DNA from: Gemmatimonadota bacterium
GTDB taxonomy: Bacteria > Gemmatimonadota > Gemmatimonadetes > Gemmatimonadales > Gemmatimonadaceae
Assembly: GCA_016714015.1 (NCBI GenBank)
Contig: JADJNZ010000001.1
Location: 1,364,001 to 1,428,000 of the forward strand
Reading direction: 5' to 3'
Length of the DNA: 64,000 nucleotides
Shown: in pieces, positions 55,752 through 64,000 of the stretch
Position numbering within the stretch: position 1 is the first letter of the stretch
Layout of the letters: every line of letters starts with the position of its first letter
Program-made: the position numbers and the translations under genes
The notes under the pieces: model-generated
What the model saw: the letters and a program-made list of their open reading frames with translations, nothing else
What the model was told of the DNA's origin: nothing
Database searches by the model: none

Positions 55752-57051
55752 CCACAGGACCGACGACGGGTGCGTCGTCCGTGTCCATAGCGTCTCGCCC
55801 CTTCGGTCGGACGTGGATGTAATCCGTCTTCGAGTAACCCGGGAGATGCTCCGCCTCACCCGCTCGGATGCGCTCGACGAAGTCCGTCCATTCGCTCTCG
55901 ATCCCTCGAAGCTCATCAGCCGAGGGCGACCAGAAGAAGGCTCGGCCCCACACGGCCTGCGCGAGCGGCGTGGACCGCTGCGCGCGAATCAGTGGAATGA
56001 TGAGCAGGCGCTGCAGTCTCACCAGAAGATCCGAGTCTTCCCAGTCCTCGTGAACGAGTTCCTGATACCGGAACGCGGGGAAGGACATCGCTTCGTATGG
56101 TCGGCCGGCTGCCGACAGGGGAACGGTCTTCACCTCGATTCCGTGCTGCTCGAACTCCCGGATGCGGGCTCTATCGTCCAGAACGCCGATTGCGCGCCGG
56201 ACGATCGTCGCGGCGCCGGATTTTGCGCGACTTGTCGTGAGTCCAAGTAAGCGCGCGATGCTCTCGATCGAGTGGCCGTTGAATCGCTCCAGCTGCTGGA
56301 GCACGACGCTTTCGAAGTCATCGATCGGCTTGAGGCCGAGTGCCTCGTGTAGCGATATGCTCGCAGTGTCCTGCGGGCGGCGGATGTCGGAGAGGATCCA
56401 CGTGGTCAGGGCCGGCTTCAAGGCCCAAGCACGTGGCTTCGCGCCAACGCCGGCGTTGAACGGCTGCTTCACTAGCCGTCCACCGCCCGCCCCTTTGGTG
56501 GCAGCGCCGAGAACGCGACCGTCTCCCTCGGAGATGAGATGTGCACCTCCCTGCGAGACCTTGTCCTTCACTGCCGTCCAGTCACGCCGCAGTTGCGGCA
56601 GAAGCTCCTCCCCCGGAGTCCAGAGAACGCACTCCGTGATCACGAACTCCAGCGCATCAACGTCGTCCTGATGCACATAGAAGACGAAGAGGATCTTCTC
56701 GAGCTTCTTCTTGACCGTTGCAGTCGCCCAGGTCTCACCGGGCAGCTGCATGTAGTCGATCATCGTGACGTTCGTGCGCTCCTTCGAGCGGAGTTCCGAT
56801 CCGCGCTCGCGCATCGGCACCACCTTCAGCTCGATGCCCGCGCCCTCGAAATCCGGACGCTGTGCGTTGTTGCGGACGATTCCGAAGATGCGCTCGACGT
56901 ACTGGCCCACGCGCCCCTTGTCGTCGGCGCTACCTTCACGGAGGGAACCTGATGCCGGAAGCAACTCGCAGATCTTCCGGCCTTTGAGTCGCGCAGCAAA
57001 GGCGGTGATCTCAGCTGCGCTGGCAGTGTGTGGGTCGAATCCGTATTCCAC
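55660..57051 (-). CDS. Sau3AI-like type II restriction endonuclease
   Basis: 463 aa, the size of Sau3AI-type enzymes, with two MutH-like halves. The first: GRVGQYVERIFG...PDFEGAGIELKVVP carries the D...ExK nuclease motif (~67-80). The second (FEQHGIEVKTVPLSAAGRPY, ~300-325) resembles it without all acidic residues, as in the allosteric domain of Sau3AI. Sau3AI cuts GATC; recognition here is inferred from family. It is convergent with and overlaps the vsr end. The C5-methyltransferases upstream are the expected partners. Confidence 0.88.
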   Translation of the reverse strand: MEYGFDPHTASAAEITAFAARLKGRKICELLPASGSLREGSADDKGRVGQYVERIFGIVRNNAQRPDFEGAGIELKVVPMRERGSELRSKERTNVTMIDYMQLPGETWATATVKKKLEKILFVFYVHQDDVDALEFVITECVLWTPGEELLPQLRRDWTAVKDKVSQGGAHLISEGDGRVLGAATKGAGGGRLVKQPFNAGVGAKPRAWALKPALTTWILSDIRRPQDTASISLHEALGLKPIDDFESVVLQQLERFNGHSIESIARLLGLTTSRAKSGAATIVRRAIGVLDDRARIREFEQHGIEVKTVPLSAAGRPYEAMSFPAFRYQELVHEDWEDSDLLVRLQRLLIIPLIRAQRSTPLAQAVWGRAFFWSPSADELRGIESEWTDFVERIRAGEAEHLPGYSKTDYIHVRPKGRDAMDTDDAPVVGPVVKKSFWLNPGFVEVIVRKNRGIEGVIGARV

Positions 57052-57101
57052 TCAGACCTCGCGTGCCGATCGCGGCAGAAGGTGCGCGCTCGCATGTCGC
57101 A

Positions 57102-57965
57102 TCAGGCGACCGACGCTCGGAACTGAACTGCATCGAGCACGCAGGTCTTGCGCAAGGCACCGGGAAGCACGAACAACTTCGGGCCGTCCCTGAACTTGAA
57201 CACGCGGTAGAGGTTGAAGACAGCCGCCTGCTCCTCGGACACTTCGACTTCGCGCTTGCTGGCGAAGAACGGAGTGAATGCTCCGAATCCGGTCGTCTTC
57301 ACTTCGATGAGCCGATCGCGGCCGTCGACTTCGAAGGAACGGATGTCGTATCCCAGGCCGTCGCCCTTCGAGCGCGACACGTGTTCGATGCGATCCGCCA
57401 GACGACGATGTCCCGCCTCGGATAGGCGCCGGTACTCGACCTCGAGTGCGAACGTCTCACCTGCGGCCCCGAGGGAGGAGTTGCGAGCTTCTCGCTCGAG
57501 ATAGTTCATGCCGCGTATCGGAGCGCGCGACGTGCGGGCGCGCTCGTAGAGGCCTGGCGCGATGTGCTTGCGAATGGGGGCCGCGACGAGGATGTCGGAA
57601 AGAGCCCGCTTAGTTGCAGCAGCATCGAGGGAAGTCTCGACGGAAGCTTCGACGACGAGCTGCGCCGTCTGCGCGATACGCTCGTGTCGAACAAGGTGCG
57701 CCTCTACTTCTTCCTTCAGCAGTTCCTGGTAGTTCCCGCGAGGCTTGTAGCCGTCGAGATAGGGGAAGCCGAGTTCGATCAGGATGGCGCTGATGTTCGC
57801 GTGCTTGAACTCGATGGCGCCCGGTGACCTTCCGTTGAGCAGGGTCTGCAGGAGCCGGTTGTGCGCCGCCTTACTGTAGGCTTCCCCGCGCAGCTCGTTC
57901 TCGAGCATGACGAAGTAGTCGGCCACGGTCGCGGCGACCTCTTCGGCGGACCAGTGCTCAGCCAC
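57102..57965 (-). CDS. DUF3883 protein, nuclease-like
   Basis: 287 aa from GTG 57965 (no ATG fits). The C-terminal DUF3883 domain contains GLGYDIRSFE and LIEVKTTG, a PD-(D/E)XK-like core. The N-terminal ~90 residues (WSAEEVAATVADYFVMLENE and IEFKHANISAILIELGFPYL) match a module also found in HNH nucleases. Such proteins sit near many restriction systems. It is 51 nt upstream of the Sau3AI-like gene on the same strand and may be part of its operon. Activity untested. Confidence 0.8.
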   Translation of the reverse strand: MAEHWSAEEVAATVADYFVMLENELRGEAYSKAAHNRLLQTLLNGRSPGAIEFKHANISAILIELGFPYLDGYKPRGNYQELLKEEVEAHLVRHERIAQTAQLVVEASVETSLDAAATKRALSDILVAAPIRKHIAPGLYERARTSRAPIRGMNYLEREARNSSLGAAGETFALEVEYRRLSEAGHRRLADRIEHVSRSKGDGLGYDIRSFEVDGRDRLIEVKTTGFGAFTPFFASKREVEVSEEQAAVFNLYRVFKFRDGPKLFVLPGALRKTCVLDAVQFRASVA

Positions 57966-58122
57966 GATCGGAGTTGGGTTCGAGAAGGGCGGGGCGGATC
58001 CATCGAACGATTGGAAGCTACGCCGCGGGTCTGACGGCGACCAGCGGCGGGACTCTCCGCGCCCTCAGCTCGGTGCCCGAGGTGGCAGCGAGTGCCCCGT
58101 CAGCCCAACGCTACGATGGGCA

Positions 58123-58803
58123 TCAATAGACCCCCTCCCTGAACCGCAACGGCACCCGATTCTCCACCGCGATCGCATTCGCCTCCTCGATCCCGATCCT
58201 CAACTCCGCCGCGTAGTAACTGCTCCCCGGACACTCCCCCTCGACGATCACCACGCCGAGCAGCTCCACCACGTTCGCGTCGATCTCGTCCCGGAACATC
58301 CGCAGCGCGGCCTCCTGCCCCGTCGCGTACTGGAAGATGTAGTCCCCCTCGCATCCCCAGTCGGGTGGCTCGGCGAGCCACTGCAGCATGTGCTCGCGCA
58401 GCTCGCTGAAGTGCCGGCCGCACCGCGAGAGGCACCAATCCTCGGCGCACTCGTACTGCGCGGCGCGGTCCGTCGCCTCCTCTGCGAAGTCGTTCCACTG
58501 CCATTCGATCTGCTCCATCATCGGCGGGTTACGTCGCGCCGCAGAACACAGCGCCGCCGCCGTGCGGATCTCATTCGGACTCAGGTCGTAGCATTCGAAT
58601 CGCGTATTCGGCTCCTCGCCCGCGCCCAGCCAGATCGCCCCGCTGGGCTGCACGTCGAGCCAGAGCGGCTCCCGCTCGATCTCTCGCCAGACCTCCTCCG
58701 TCGGATCGATCTCCCCGGGCGAGAGCGCCGCGAGCCCCTTCGGCAGGCACGCGACGGACGCGAGCAGTTGCAGGAACCGCCGCCGATCGAGTGTGAACGT
58801 CAT
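58123..58803 (-). CDS. Tat-exported hypothetical protein
   Basis: 226 aa. A twin-arginine signal (LDRRRFLQLLASVACLPKG) sends a folded protein across the membrane. The mature part has a Cys-bearing central segment (YECAEDWCLSRCGRHF) and no recognised fold. Its start overlaps the stop of the gene at 58800 (ATGA), so the pair is translationally coupled and probably functions together. Confidence 0.7.
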   Translation of the reverse strand: MTFTLDRRRFLQLLASVACLPKGLAALSPGEIDPTEEVWREIEREPLWLDVQPSGAIWLGAGEEPNTRFECYDLSPNEIRTAAALCSAARRNPPMMEQIEWQWNDFAEEATDRAAQYECAEDWCLSRCGRHFSELREHMLQWLAEPPDWGCEGDYIFQYATGQEAALRMFRDEIDANVVELLGVVIVEGECPGSSYYAAELRIGIEEANAIAVENRVPLRFREGVY

Positions 58804-59489
58804 GCGTCGTCCTCCACTTCCTCGTAGTCATCGCCCCGTTTGCTCGCGTCCCACGCCTCCAGCCTCAGCGCGTAGTACACCCCGAGCTCCGTATACACGT
58901 CCGACTCCAGCGACGCGAATCCGATATCACCCTCAGCCCCATACACGATGCACGCCTCCACGAACGGCAGCGTAGGCGGCTGCTCCCCGACCATCCGCAC
59001 GTTGTCGATGAACTCCACCAGCTGCCCGAGCGTGAGCGGCCGCTTCACCCTGGAATGCACCGAGCGGAACTCCGACTCGTACTCGTCCACCAACCGCAGC
59101 AGCACCGTCCCGGCGCGCGTCCGCCGCGCGCGGATGCTCATCACGTCGCCCATTGTGGACTTGAGCACGATCCGCGCGATCTCCACCTCGCCGCGCGGGT
59201 AGCCGGGCAGGTACTCGCCGCCCATCCACGACGGATGCATGCGCCCGAGGAAGCGGCGCGTCTCGTCGCTCACCTCGTCCGCGACCAGCGCGTCGTCGAT
59301 CTCGCCGAGGATCGCCGGCGCGTCGCCCGAGATGAAGTCGCGCACCATCTCGCGACGCAACTGTCCCTTGATGTTCTGCGTGATCGCCGCGGCGGGGTCG
59401 GCGGCGTCCCAGTAACTCGCGGGACGGAAGTCGAGGTCGATGCCATCGATCGGCTGCGCGCGGAACTGCACCGGGGGCCTGCTGGCCAT
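58800..59489 (-). CDS. Hypothetical protein, coupled with the Tat protein
   Basis: 229 aa from ATG 59489 (AAAGGG upstream). A helical/beta protein with the recognisable stretch HPSWMGGEYLPGYPRGEVEI and later MSIRARRTRAGTVLLRLVDE. No signal peptide. It overlaps the Tat-protein gene by 4 nt. No family assigned; the conserved-looking MGGEYLPGYP loop hints at a real family. Confidence 0.65.
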   Translation of the reverse strand: MASRPPVQFRAQPIDGIDLDFRPASYWDAADPAAAITQNIKGQLRREMVRDFISGDAPAILGEIDDALVADEVSDETRRFLGRMHPSWMGGEYLPGYPRGEVEIARIVLKSTMGDVMSIRARRTRAGTVLLRLVDEYESEFRSVHSRVKRPLTLGQLVEFIDNVRMVGEQPPTLPFVEACIVYGAEGDIGFASLESDVYTELGVYYALRLEAWDASKRGDDYEEVEDDA

Positions 59490-59772
59490 GCGGATACCCT
59501 TTCGAGAGAGGTTCGCGCCCGCTCGCACGTGGTCCCGGACTCGGAGTCCGGCCGACATTGCCACCGTCTCGGCGCAGAGGTGCGCAGGGCGACGGTCTGG
59601 CGCGCGGGTCGCAGGGTCGGATCCCTCGCCGCGCTCTTCACGTTGGCCGCCGGGGCGCCGGCGGCCGGTCTTCCGTTGTCTGTTGCTCCCTCAATCTACG
59701 CGCGGGGTCTGACACCCGTGGAGAGGGCGCCCCCTGACGTCTGGGACGATACCACGGCGCTCGGCGATCTCC

Positions 59773-60792
59773 TCAGACTCGCGCAGGTCCGTCCGCGCTG
59801 AGCACACGCCGGAGCATCGCGGTCACCTCACGCGGATGCACCCACTCCGGCCGCTCCCTTCCAGCCCGCGTATCGCAGTCCAGCACCATCCCCCGCGCCA
59901 GCACCGGCATCGCATCAGCCCCGGACGCCGCCCCGAGCATCCCGCCCACGATGCACGCGTTCGTGTCCGTATCCCCGCCGCCGAGCAGCGTCTCCCGCAC
60001 CCCCGTCTCCCAGCTCGCCCCGCGGCGCAGTTGCCGGAACGCCTCCGTGAAGCCGTGCTTCACGAACCCGATCAGCTTCTCGTAGTCCGTCACCTCGTCA
60101 CGCTCCGCCGCCGCGAGCCAGCCGCGCACCTCCTCGCACGCGCCCGTCCGCGCCCACGTCTCCGCGCGCGTCCACGCCCCCGCACGGTCCCCAGGCTCGC
60201 GCACCAGGTGCGCGATCGCCAGCGTGTACGCCGCCACCGCATCGCCGCACGCCGGATGCGGATGCGACAACGACGAGTCGTCGCGCGCGTGCGAGACCAG
60301 CGTCGCGTCGTCCAGCGACCAGCCCCACACGCCGAGCGGCACGCAACGCATCAGGCTCCCATTCGCCTTGGAGCCCGGGCTCAGCTGCTGCGCCGCGAGC
60401 TGCATCCGCCCCGCGAGCCCCGGCTGCACCGCGAAGGGGAGACCGCGCGCCGGACCGAAGCCCGAGGACGTCGCATTCCCGATGTCGAACGGTGACGAGT
60501 TCAACCACCGCCCATACCAACTCGCGATCCGCTCCAGCGAGAACTCCCGCGACTCTGCGAGCGCCTGCAGCAGGCAGAGCGTCAGCTCCCCGTCATCGGT
60601 GATCTGGCCCGGCGCCACGCGCAGCACGCCGCCGCCCGGATAGCGCATCGCGCGCTCCACCTCGGCGGGACGCGGCGTATGCCCGATGAACTCGAGCACC
60701 GCGCCCGCGGCATCACCGGCGAGCGCGCCAAGGAGGGCGCCGAGGGCAGCATCGTGCCGGGCGGGGGAGAGCGAAGCGTCGGACGAGGGCAT
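59773..60792 (-). CDS. ADP-ribosylglycohydrolase family protein
   Basis: 339 aa. It would remove ADP-ribose from modified proteins or nucleic acids. GALAGDAAGAVLEF, ITDDGELTLCLLQAL and LLGGGDTDTNACIVGGMLGA are the DraG-type metal-binding motifs (Asp/Asp/Thr ligands of two Mg2+/Mn2+). All expected blocks are present and the length is normal. No partner ADP-ribosyltransferase is adjacent, so the target is unknown. Confidence 0.9.
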   Translation of the reverse strand: MPSSDASLSPARHDAALGALLGALAGDAAGAVLEFIGHTPRPAEVERAMRYPGGGVLRVAPGQITDDGELTLCLLQALAESREFSLERIASWYGRWLNSSPFDIGNATSSGFGPARGLPFAVQPGLAGRMQLAAQQLSPGSKANGSLMRCVPLGVWGWSLDDATLVSHARDDSSLSHPHPACGDAVAAYTLAIAHLVREPGDRAGAWTRAETWARTGACEEVRGWLAAAERDEVTDYEKLIGFVKHGFTEAFRQLRRGASWETGVRETLLGGGDTDTNACIVGGMLGAASGADAMPVLARGMVLDCDTRAGRERPEWVHPREVTAMLRRVLSADGPARV

Positions 60793-60969
60793 GGATCAGG
60801 GTCGGGGGAGCGTCGCAGGTGCGACGACTCCGGACACCCCCTCGCAACCGGGGTGTGGCAGAGTGTCGCGGTCGCGCGTCCTACTGTGGTGCGGCCGCCG
60901 AACGCGGCACCCGTCGCGCGCGTAACCTGAGGCTCGTCCTCCCTCTCGTCCTCGTCAAAGGCCCGTCCG

Positions 60970-63621
60970 TTGCATCGTCATCTTCCCGGCCTGCGTCGCT
61001 CCATCGCGGCCCTGTCGTTCGCCATCGCGTTCCTCGCCTGCCTCGCGCCCGCCGCCGTCGCCCAGCCGTCCAACAAGGCGGCCACCGCCACGCGCACCGG
61101 CCGCGCGCCCACCATCGACGGGCGCATGGACGAACCCCTCTGGGCGCAGGCGTCCGTCATCGAGGACTTCGAGCAGCTCCGCCCCACGCCCGGCGCCACG
61201 CCGAGCGAACGCACGCGCATCTATATCGTGTACGACGACGACGCCCTCTACATCGGCGCGCAGATGCTCCGCCGCGACCCGTCGAGCGTCCCGCGCATGA
61301 TGAGCCGCCGCGATGGCTCCGCCAACGCCGAGAAGATCACCGTCGTCTTCGACCCGCAGATGGATCGGCGCACCGGCGTCGGGTTCGGCGTCTCCGCCGC
61401 CGGCGTCCGCAACGACTTCCGGCACACGCAGGACGAGGAGATGCGCGGGCGCGAGAGCCAGTTCGATCCGGTCTGGGCCGCGGCCGCGCACGTCGATTCC
61501 GCCGGCTGGACCGCCGAGATGCGCATCCCCTTCTCGCAGCTCCGCTTCCCCGAGCGCGACAAGCAGCAGTGGGGCCTCCAGGTCAATCGCTGGATCCCCG
61601 ATCGCAACGAGGACCTCTTCTGGGTGCTCGTCCCGCCGAGCGAGACGGGGTACATCTCGCGCTTCGGCACGCTGCACGGCATCGAGGGCGTGCAGGCCAC
61701 GCGACCGGTGGAGTTCCTCCCTTACGTCGCCGGTGATGCGACGCGACGCGCGAGCACCGGCACCGAGAATCCGCTCCTCAAGCCCTACACCTCGCGCCTC
61801 GGACTCGACGCCAAGGCGGCAGTAGGGAGCGGGCTCACCCTCGACGTCACGGTCAATCCCGACTTCGGGCAGGTGGAGGCCGATCCCGCCGAGGTGAACC
61901 TCAGCGCCTTCGAGACCTTCTTCGATGAACGGCGCCCCTTCTTCACCGAAGGGAGCGAGATGCTGCGCGGCAATGGCGCGCAGTACTTCTATCCGCGCCG
62001 CATCGGTGCGCCGCCGCACGTCTCGGTCTCGGGTGATTTCGTCGATACCCCCAACTCGAGCACCATCCTCGGCGCCGCCAAGCTCACCGGCCGGCTCCCG
62101 AGCCGCCTCACCGTCGGCGCGCTCACCGCGGTCACCGCCGCCGAACGCGCGCGCGTCTACAGCATCGACTCGTCGAGCACCACGAGCTACGACGTCGAAC
62201 CGCGCACCGCCTACGGCGTCCTCCGGCTCCAGCAGGAGATCGGCACGCAGGCCTCCACGCTCGGCCTCTCCATGTCCACCGTGCAGCGCGACGTCGGTCG
62301 CGATCCGGTGCTCGCCGCGCGGCTCGCGCGCGAAGCCTACTTCGCCGGCGCCGACTGGCGCATCCGCTTCAAGCAGGGCCGCTACGCCATCACCGGCTTC
62401 GTCGCCGCCTCGCACGTCGCCGGCGACAGCGCCGCCATCCGCCGCCTGCAGACCTCGAGCACGCGCTTCTTCCAGCGCCCCGACCTCACGCACGTGCGCT
62501 ACGATCCCACGCGCACCTCGCTCGGCGGCTACTCTGCGCAGCTCCGCGCCGACAAGGACGCGGGCAAGACCTTCCTCTGGGGCATCGAGGTGAAGGCCGA
62601 GTCGCCGGGCTTCGAGATCAACGACCTCGGCCGCATGCAGTCCACCGACGACATCGAGTACAACGCCGACCTGCAGATCCGCGAGACGGTGCCGGGGAAG
62701 TACCTGCAGAACTGGCGCATGGGCTTCGACACGCGCGGCGCGCGCAACTACGGCGGCGTGCACCAGCTCAACACCTGGGGCCAGAACACCTCGCTCACGC
62801 TCAAGAACCTCTGGAACGTGAACCTGCGCTTCAACTGGGACCTCCCCACCACCGACGACGCGCTCACGCGCGGCGGTCCGCTCATGGGGCGCGTCGCCAA
62901 CTCGCGGCAGGAACTGCGCCTGAGCAACTCGTTCGGCTCGCGGCTCCCCTGGCGCGTGAATGGCGGCGCCGGCCGCGACGCGCTCGGCGGGCATCAGCGC
63001 AACGTCGGCGCGCAGCTCACGCTGCGCACCACCGATCGCCTCTCGATGTCGGTGGAGCCGAGCTGGCAGAAGGCGCTCGATCCGCGTCAGTACATCACGA
63101 GCGTGAGCGGCGGGACGCGGACCTACGGGGCGCGCTACATCTTCGGCCACATCGACCGCACGACGATCTCGGTGAAGCTCCGCGCGAACCTCACCTTCAC
63201 GCCCAACCTCACGCTCGAAGGCTACGCCGAGCCGTTCGTGGCGAGCGGACGCTACTCGCGCGTGGGCGAGCTGGTCGAGGCGCGCAGCGCGCAGCTGCGC
63301 GAGTACGGGACCGACGGCACCACGCTCACCGTGGACTCGGCGGGCACGCTCACGATCGTGGACGGCGCCGAGAGCTTCACGCTCGGCAACCGCGACTTCC
63401 ACGTGCTCTCGTTCCGGTCCAACCTGGTGCTCCGCTGGGAGTGGCTGCCGGGGAGCACCCTGTTCGTGGTCTGGCAGCAGAACCGGCGGACGAGCGAGGC
63501 CTTCGGCGATCCGGCCCGGTTCGACGAGCTCTGGCGGACCACCCGGTCGGCCGGGGACAACTTCCTGTCGCTCAAGGCGAGCTTCTGGGTGCCCGTGGCC
63601 TTCGGGAGACCGGGGGGCTGA
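60970..63621 (+). CDS. DUF5916 outer-membrane protein with CBM9-like domain
   Basis: 883 aa from TTG 60970 with AAAGG ~8-10 nt upstream; the signal peptide (IAALSFAIAFLACLAPAAVA) follows. Residues ~35-220 are a carbohydrate-binding family 9-like domain (TIDGRMDEPLWAQA; VVFDPQMDRRTGVGF). The remainder is DUF5916, with the hallmark LDVTVNPDFGQVEADPAEVN and FFDERRPFFTEG, and then about 24 barrel strands. Likely located in the outer membrane; ligand unknown. An ATG start is absent in frame. Confidence 0.82.
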   Translation: MHRHLPGLRRSIAALSFAIAFLACLAPAAVAQPSNKAATATRTGRAPTIDGRMDEPLWAQASVIEDFEQLRPTPGATPSERTRIYIVYDDDALYIGAQMLRRDPSSVPRMMSRRDGSANAEKITVVFDPQMDRRTGVGFGVSAAGVRNDFRHTQDEEMRGRESQFDPVWAAAAHVDSAGWTAEMRIPFSQLRFPERDKQQWGLQVNRWIPDRNEDLFWVLVPPSETGYISRFGTLHGIEGVQATRPVEFLPYVAGDATRRASTGTENPLLKPYTSRLGLDAKAAVGSGLTLDVTVNPDFGQVEADPAEVNLSAFETFFDERRPFFTEGSEMLRGNGAQYFYPRRIGAPPHVSVSGDFVDTPNSSTILGAAKLTGRLPSRLTVGALTAVTAAERARVYSIDSSSTTSYDVEPRTAYGVLRLQQEIGTQASTLGLSMSTVQRDVGRDPVLAARLAREAYFAGADWRIRFKQGRYAITGFVAASHVAGDSAAIRRLQTSSTRFFQRPDLTHVRYDPTRTSLGGYSAQLRADKDAGKTFLWGIEVKAESPGFEINDLGRMQSTDDIEYNADLQIRETVPGKYLQNWRMGFDTRGARNYGGVHQLNTWGQNTSLTLKNLWNVNLRFNWDLPTTDDALTRGGPLMGRVANSRQELRLSNSFGSRLPWRVNGGAGRDALGGHQRNVGAQLTLRTTDRLSMSVEPSWQKALDPRQYITSVSGGTRTYGARYIFGHIDRTTISVKLRANLTFTPNLTLEGYAEPFVASGRYSRVGELVEARSAQLREYGTDGTTLTVDSAGTLTIVDGAESFTLGNRDFHVLSFRSNLVLRWEWLPGSTLFVVWQQNRRTSEAFGDPARFDELWRTTRSAGDNFLSLKASFWVPVAFGRPGG

Positions 63622-63632
63622 CGGAAAGCCCC

Positions 63633-63671
63633 ATTCGACATCTTGACATGGCGAGATGTCGAATCTAGTTT
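63633..63671 (+). promoter_or_regulatory. Promoter with palindromic operator for the MerR-like gene
   Basis: ATTCGACATCT (63633-63643) and AGATGTCGAAT (63654-63664) form an 11-bp perfect inverted repeat with a 10-nt spacer. TTGACA (63643-63648), 17 nt, TAGTTT (63666-63671) is a near-consensus promoter whose spacer holds the right arm. Only CCGGCC separates the -10 from the ATG, so the message is probably leaderless. An autoregulatory MerR-type site is the simplest reading. Confidence 0.85.
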
Positions 63672-63677
63672 CCGGCC

Positions 63678-64000
63678 ATGCCGGAAGAACTCTCCCTCGC
63701 CGAACTCGCTGACGCCTCCGGGCTTCACCCGCGGACCATCCGCTCGTGGGTCGCCCAAGGGCTGCTCCCGGGCCCGCTCTCGCGGGGGCCGGCGGCCCGG
63801 TACCCGGGCGACCAGCTCGAGCGGATCCTCGCCATCCGGACCATGAAGGAGCTCCACGGCATGTCGCTCGCCGACATCCGCCAGGAGCTCCTCATCGCGC
63901 CGGCCGACCGGATCGCGGCCCTGGCGCAGAAGGCACCGGCGGTCGCGCCGGAGCAGTCGGGCGTGATGTCGTCGCCGCCGGCGCCGCCCACGCCGCCGGC
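63678..64000 (+). CDS. MerR-family regulator (3' end outside window)
   Basis: 107 codons seen. SLAELADASGLHPRTIRSWV followed by AQGLLPGPLSRGPAARYPGD is a MerR winged helix and DQLERILAIRTMKELHGMSL the start of its coiled coil. Ala/Pro-rich sequence follows at the edge. It is preceded by the palindromic operator at 63633 and likely autoregulates. Its effector and the rest of the protein are outside the window. Confidence 0.82.
   Translation, partial: MPEELSLAELADASGLHPRTIRSWVAQGLLPGPLSRGPAARYPGDQLERILAIRTMKELHGMSLADIRQELLIAPADRIAALAQKAPAVAPEQSGVMSSPPAPPTPP

Overview
The window is GC-rich DNA of chromosomal character. Genes are densely packed, often in overlapping ATGA/TGATG pairs. The gene content suggests a soil-type member of the phylum Gemmatimonadota: many secreted beta-propeller, VPS10, amidohydrolase and penicillin-acylase proteins, a DUF5916 outer-membrane protein, pyruvate:ferredoxin oxidoreductase, and several Uma2-family nucleases. 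The phylum is an inference from gene content and composition. No rRNA or tRNA gene was recognised.

Left part (1-40130), ordinary chromosome with islands. It opens with a PD40 lipoprotein (partial), a CtpA-like protease, a plasmid-type replication initiator next to a MerR regulator, and a histone-H1-like Lys/Ala/Pro protein. A complete RND efflux operon (TolC, adaptor, pump) follows, then a response regulator with a degenerate HD-GYP domain. Next come a zinc-ribbon membrane protein, glutamine synthetase, a Ca2+-type P-ATPase with a tandem universal stress protein and an FKBP lipoprotein, and several secreted proteins. The NifJ plus dihydroorotate-dehydrogenase-like pair lies at 26820-31449. 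Four Uma2 genes are interleaved with a multicopper oxidase and an M20 peptidase. A DUF2207 membrane protein ends beside a run of 44 G residues that may be an assembly artefact.

Middle part (40381-57965), accessory and defence region. It holds an AbrB-type antitoxin, an AbiEi/AbiEii-like type IV toxin-antitoxin pair with a clear palindromic operator, a large amidohydrolase, and a mobile mystery protein A/B (XRE/Fic) pair next to AT-richer DNA. A phage-like cluster follows (holin-like protein, DUF2188, hypothetical). After it come a 21-bp-period repeat tract, a 120-bp inverted repeat, and an ECF sigma/anti-sigma pair with a CHAP-like hydrolase. The region closes with a restriction-modification island containing a BglII-like nuclease (frameshifted C-terminus), two paralogous cytosine-C5 methyltransferases, Vsr, a Sau3AI-like nuclease and a DUF3883 protein.

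The most striking observation is in this island. The methyltransferase-vsr unit is tandemly duplicated and the copies have decayed reciprocally. Copy 1 keeps the catalytic PCQ motif but its vsr is a remnant. Copy 2 keeps vsr, but its methyltransferase has PHQ, with His replacing the catalytic Cys, in an otherwise intact protein. The known members of both nuclease families cut at GATC-core sites, which suggests one methylation specificity protecting against two nucleases.

Right part (58123-64000): two coupled hypothetical genes, an ADP-ribosylglycohydrolase, a DUF5916 outer-membrane protein, and a partial MerR regulator with an excellent palindromic operator and an apparently leaderless promoter. 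The same short -10-to-ATG spacing of 6 nt recurs at the abiE operon and at three Uma2 genes.
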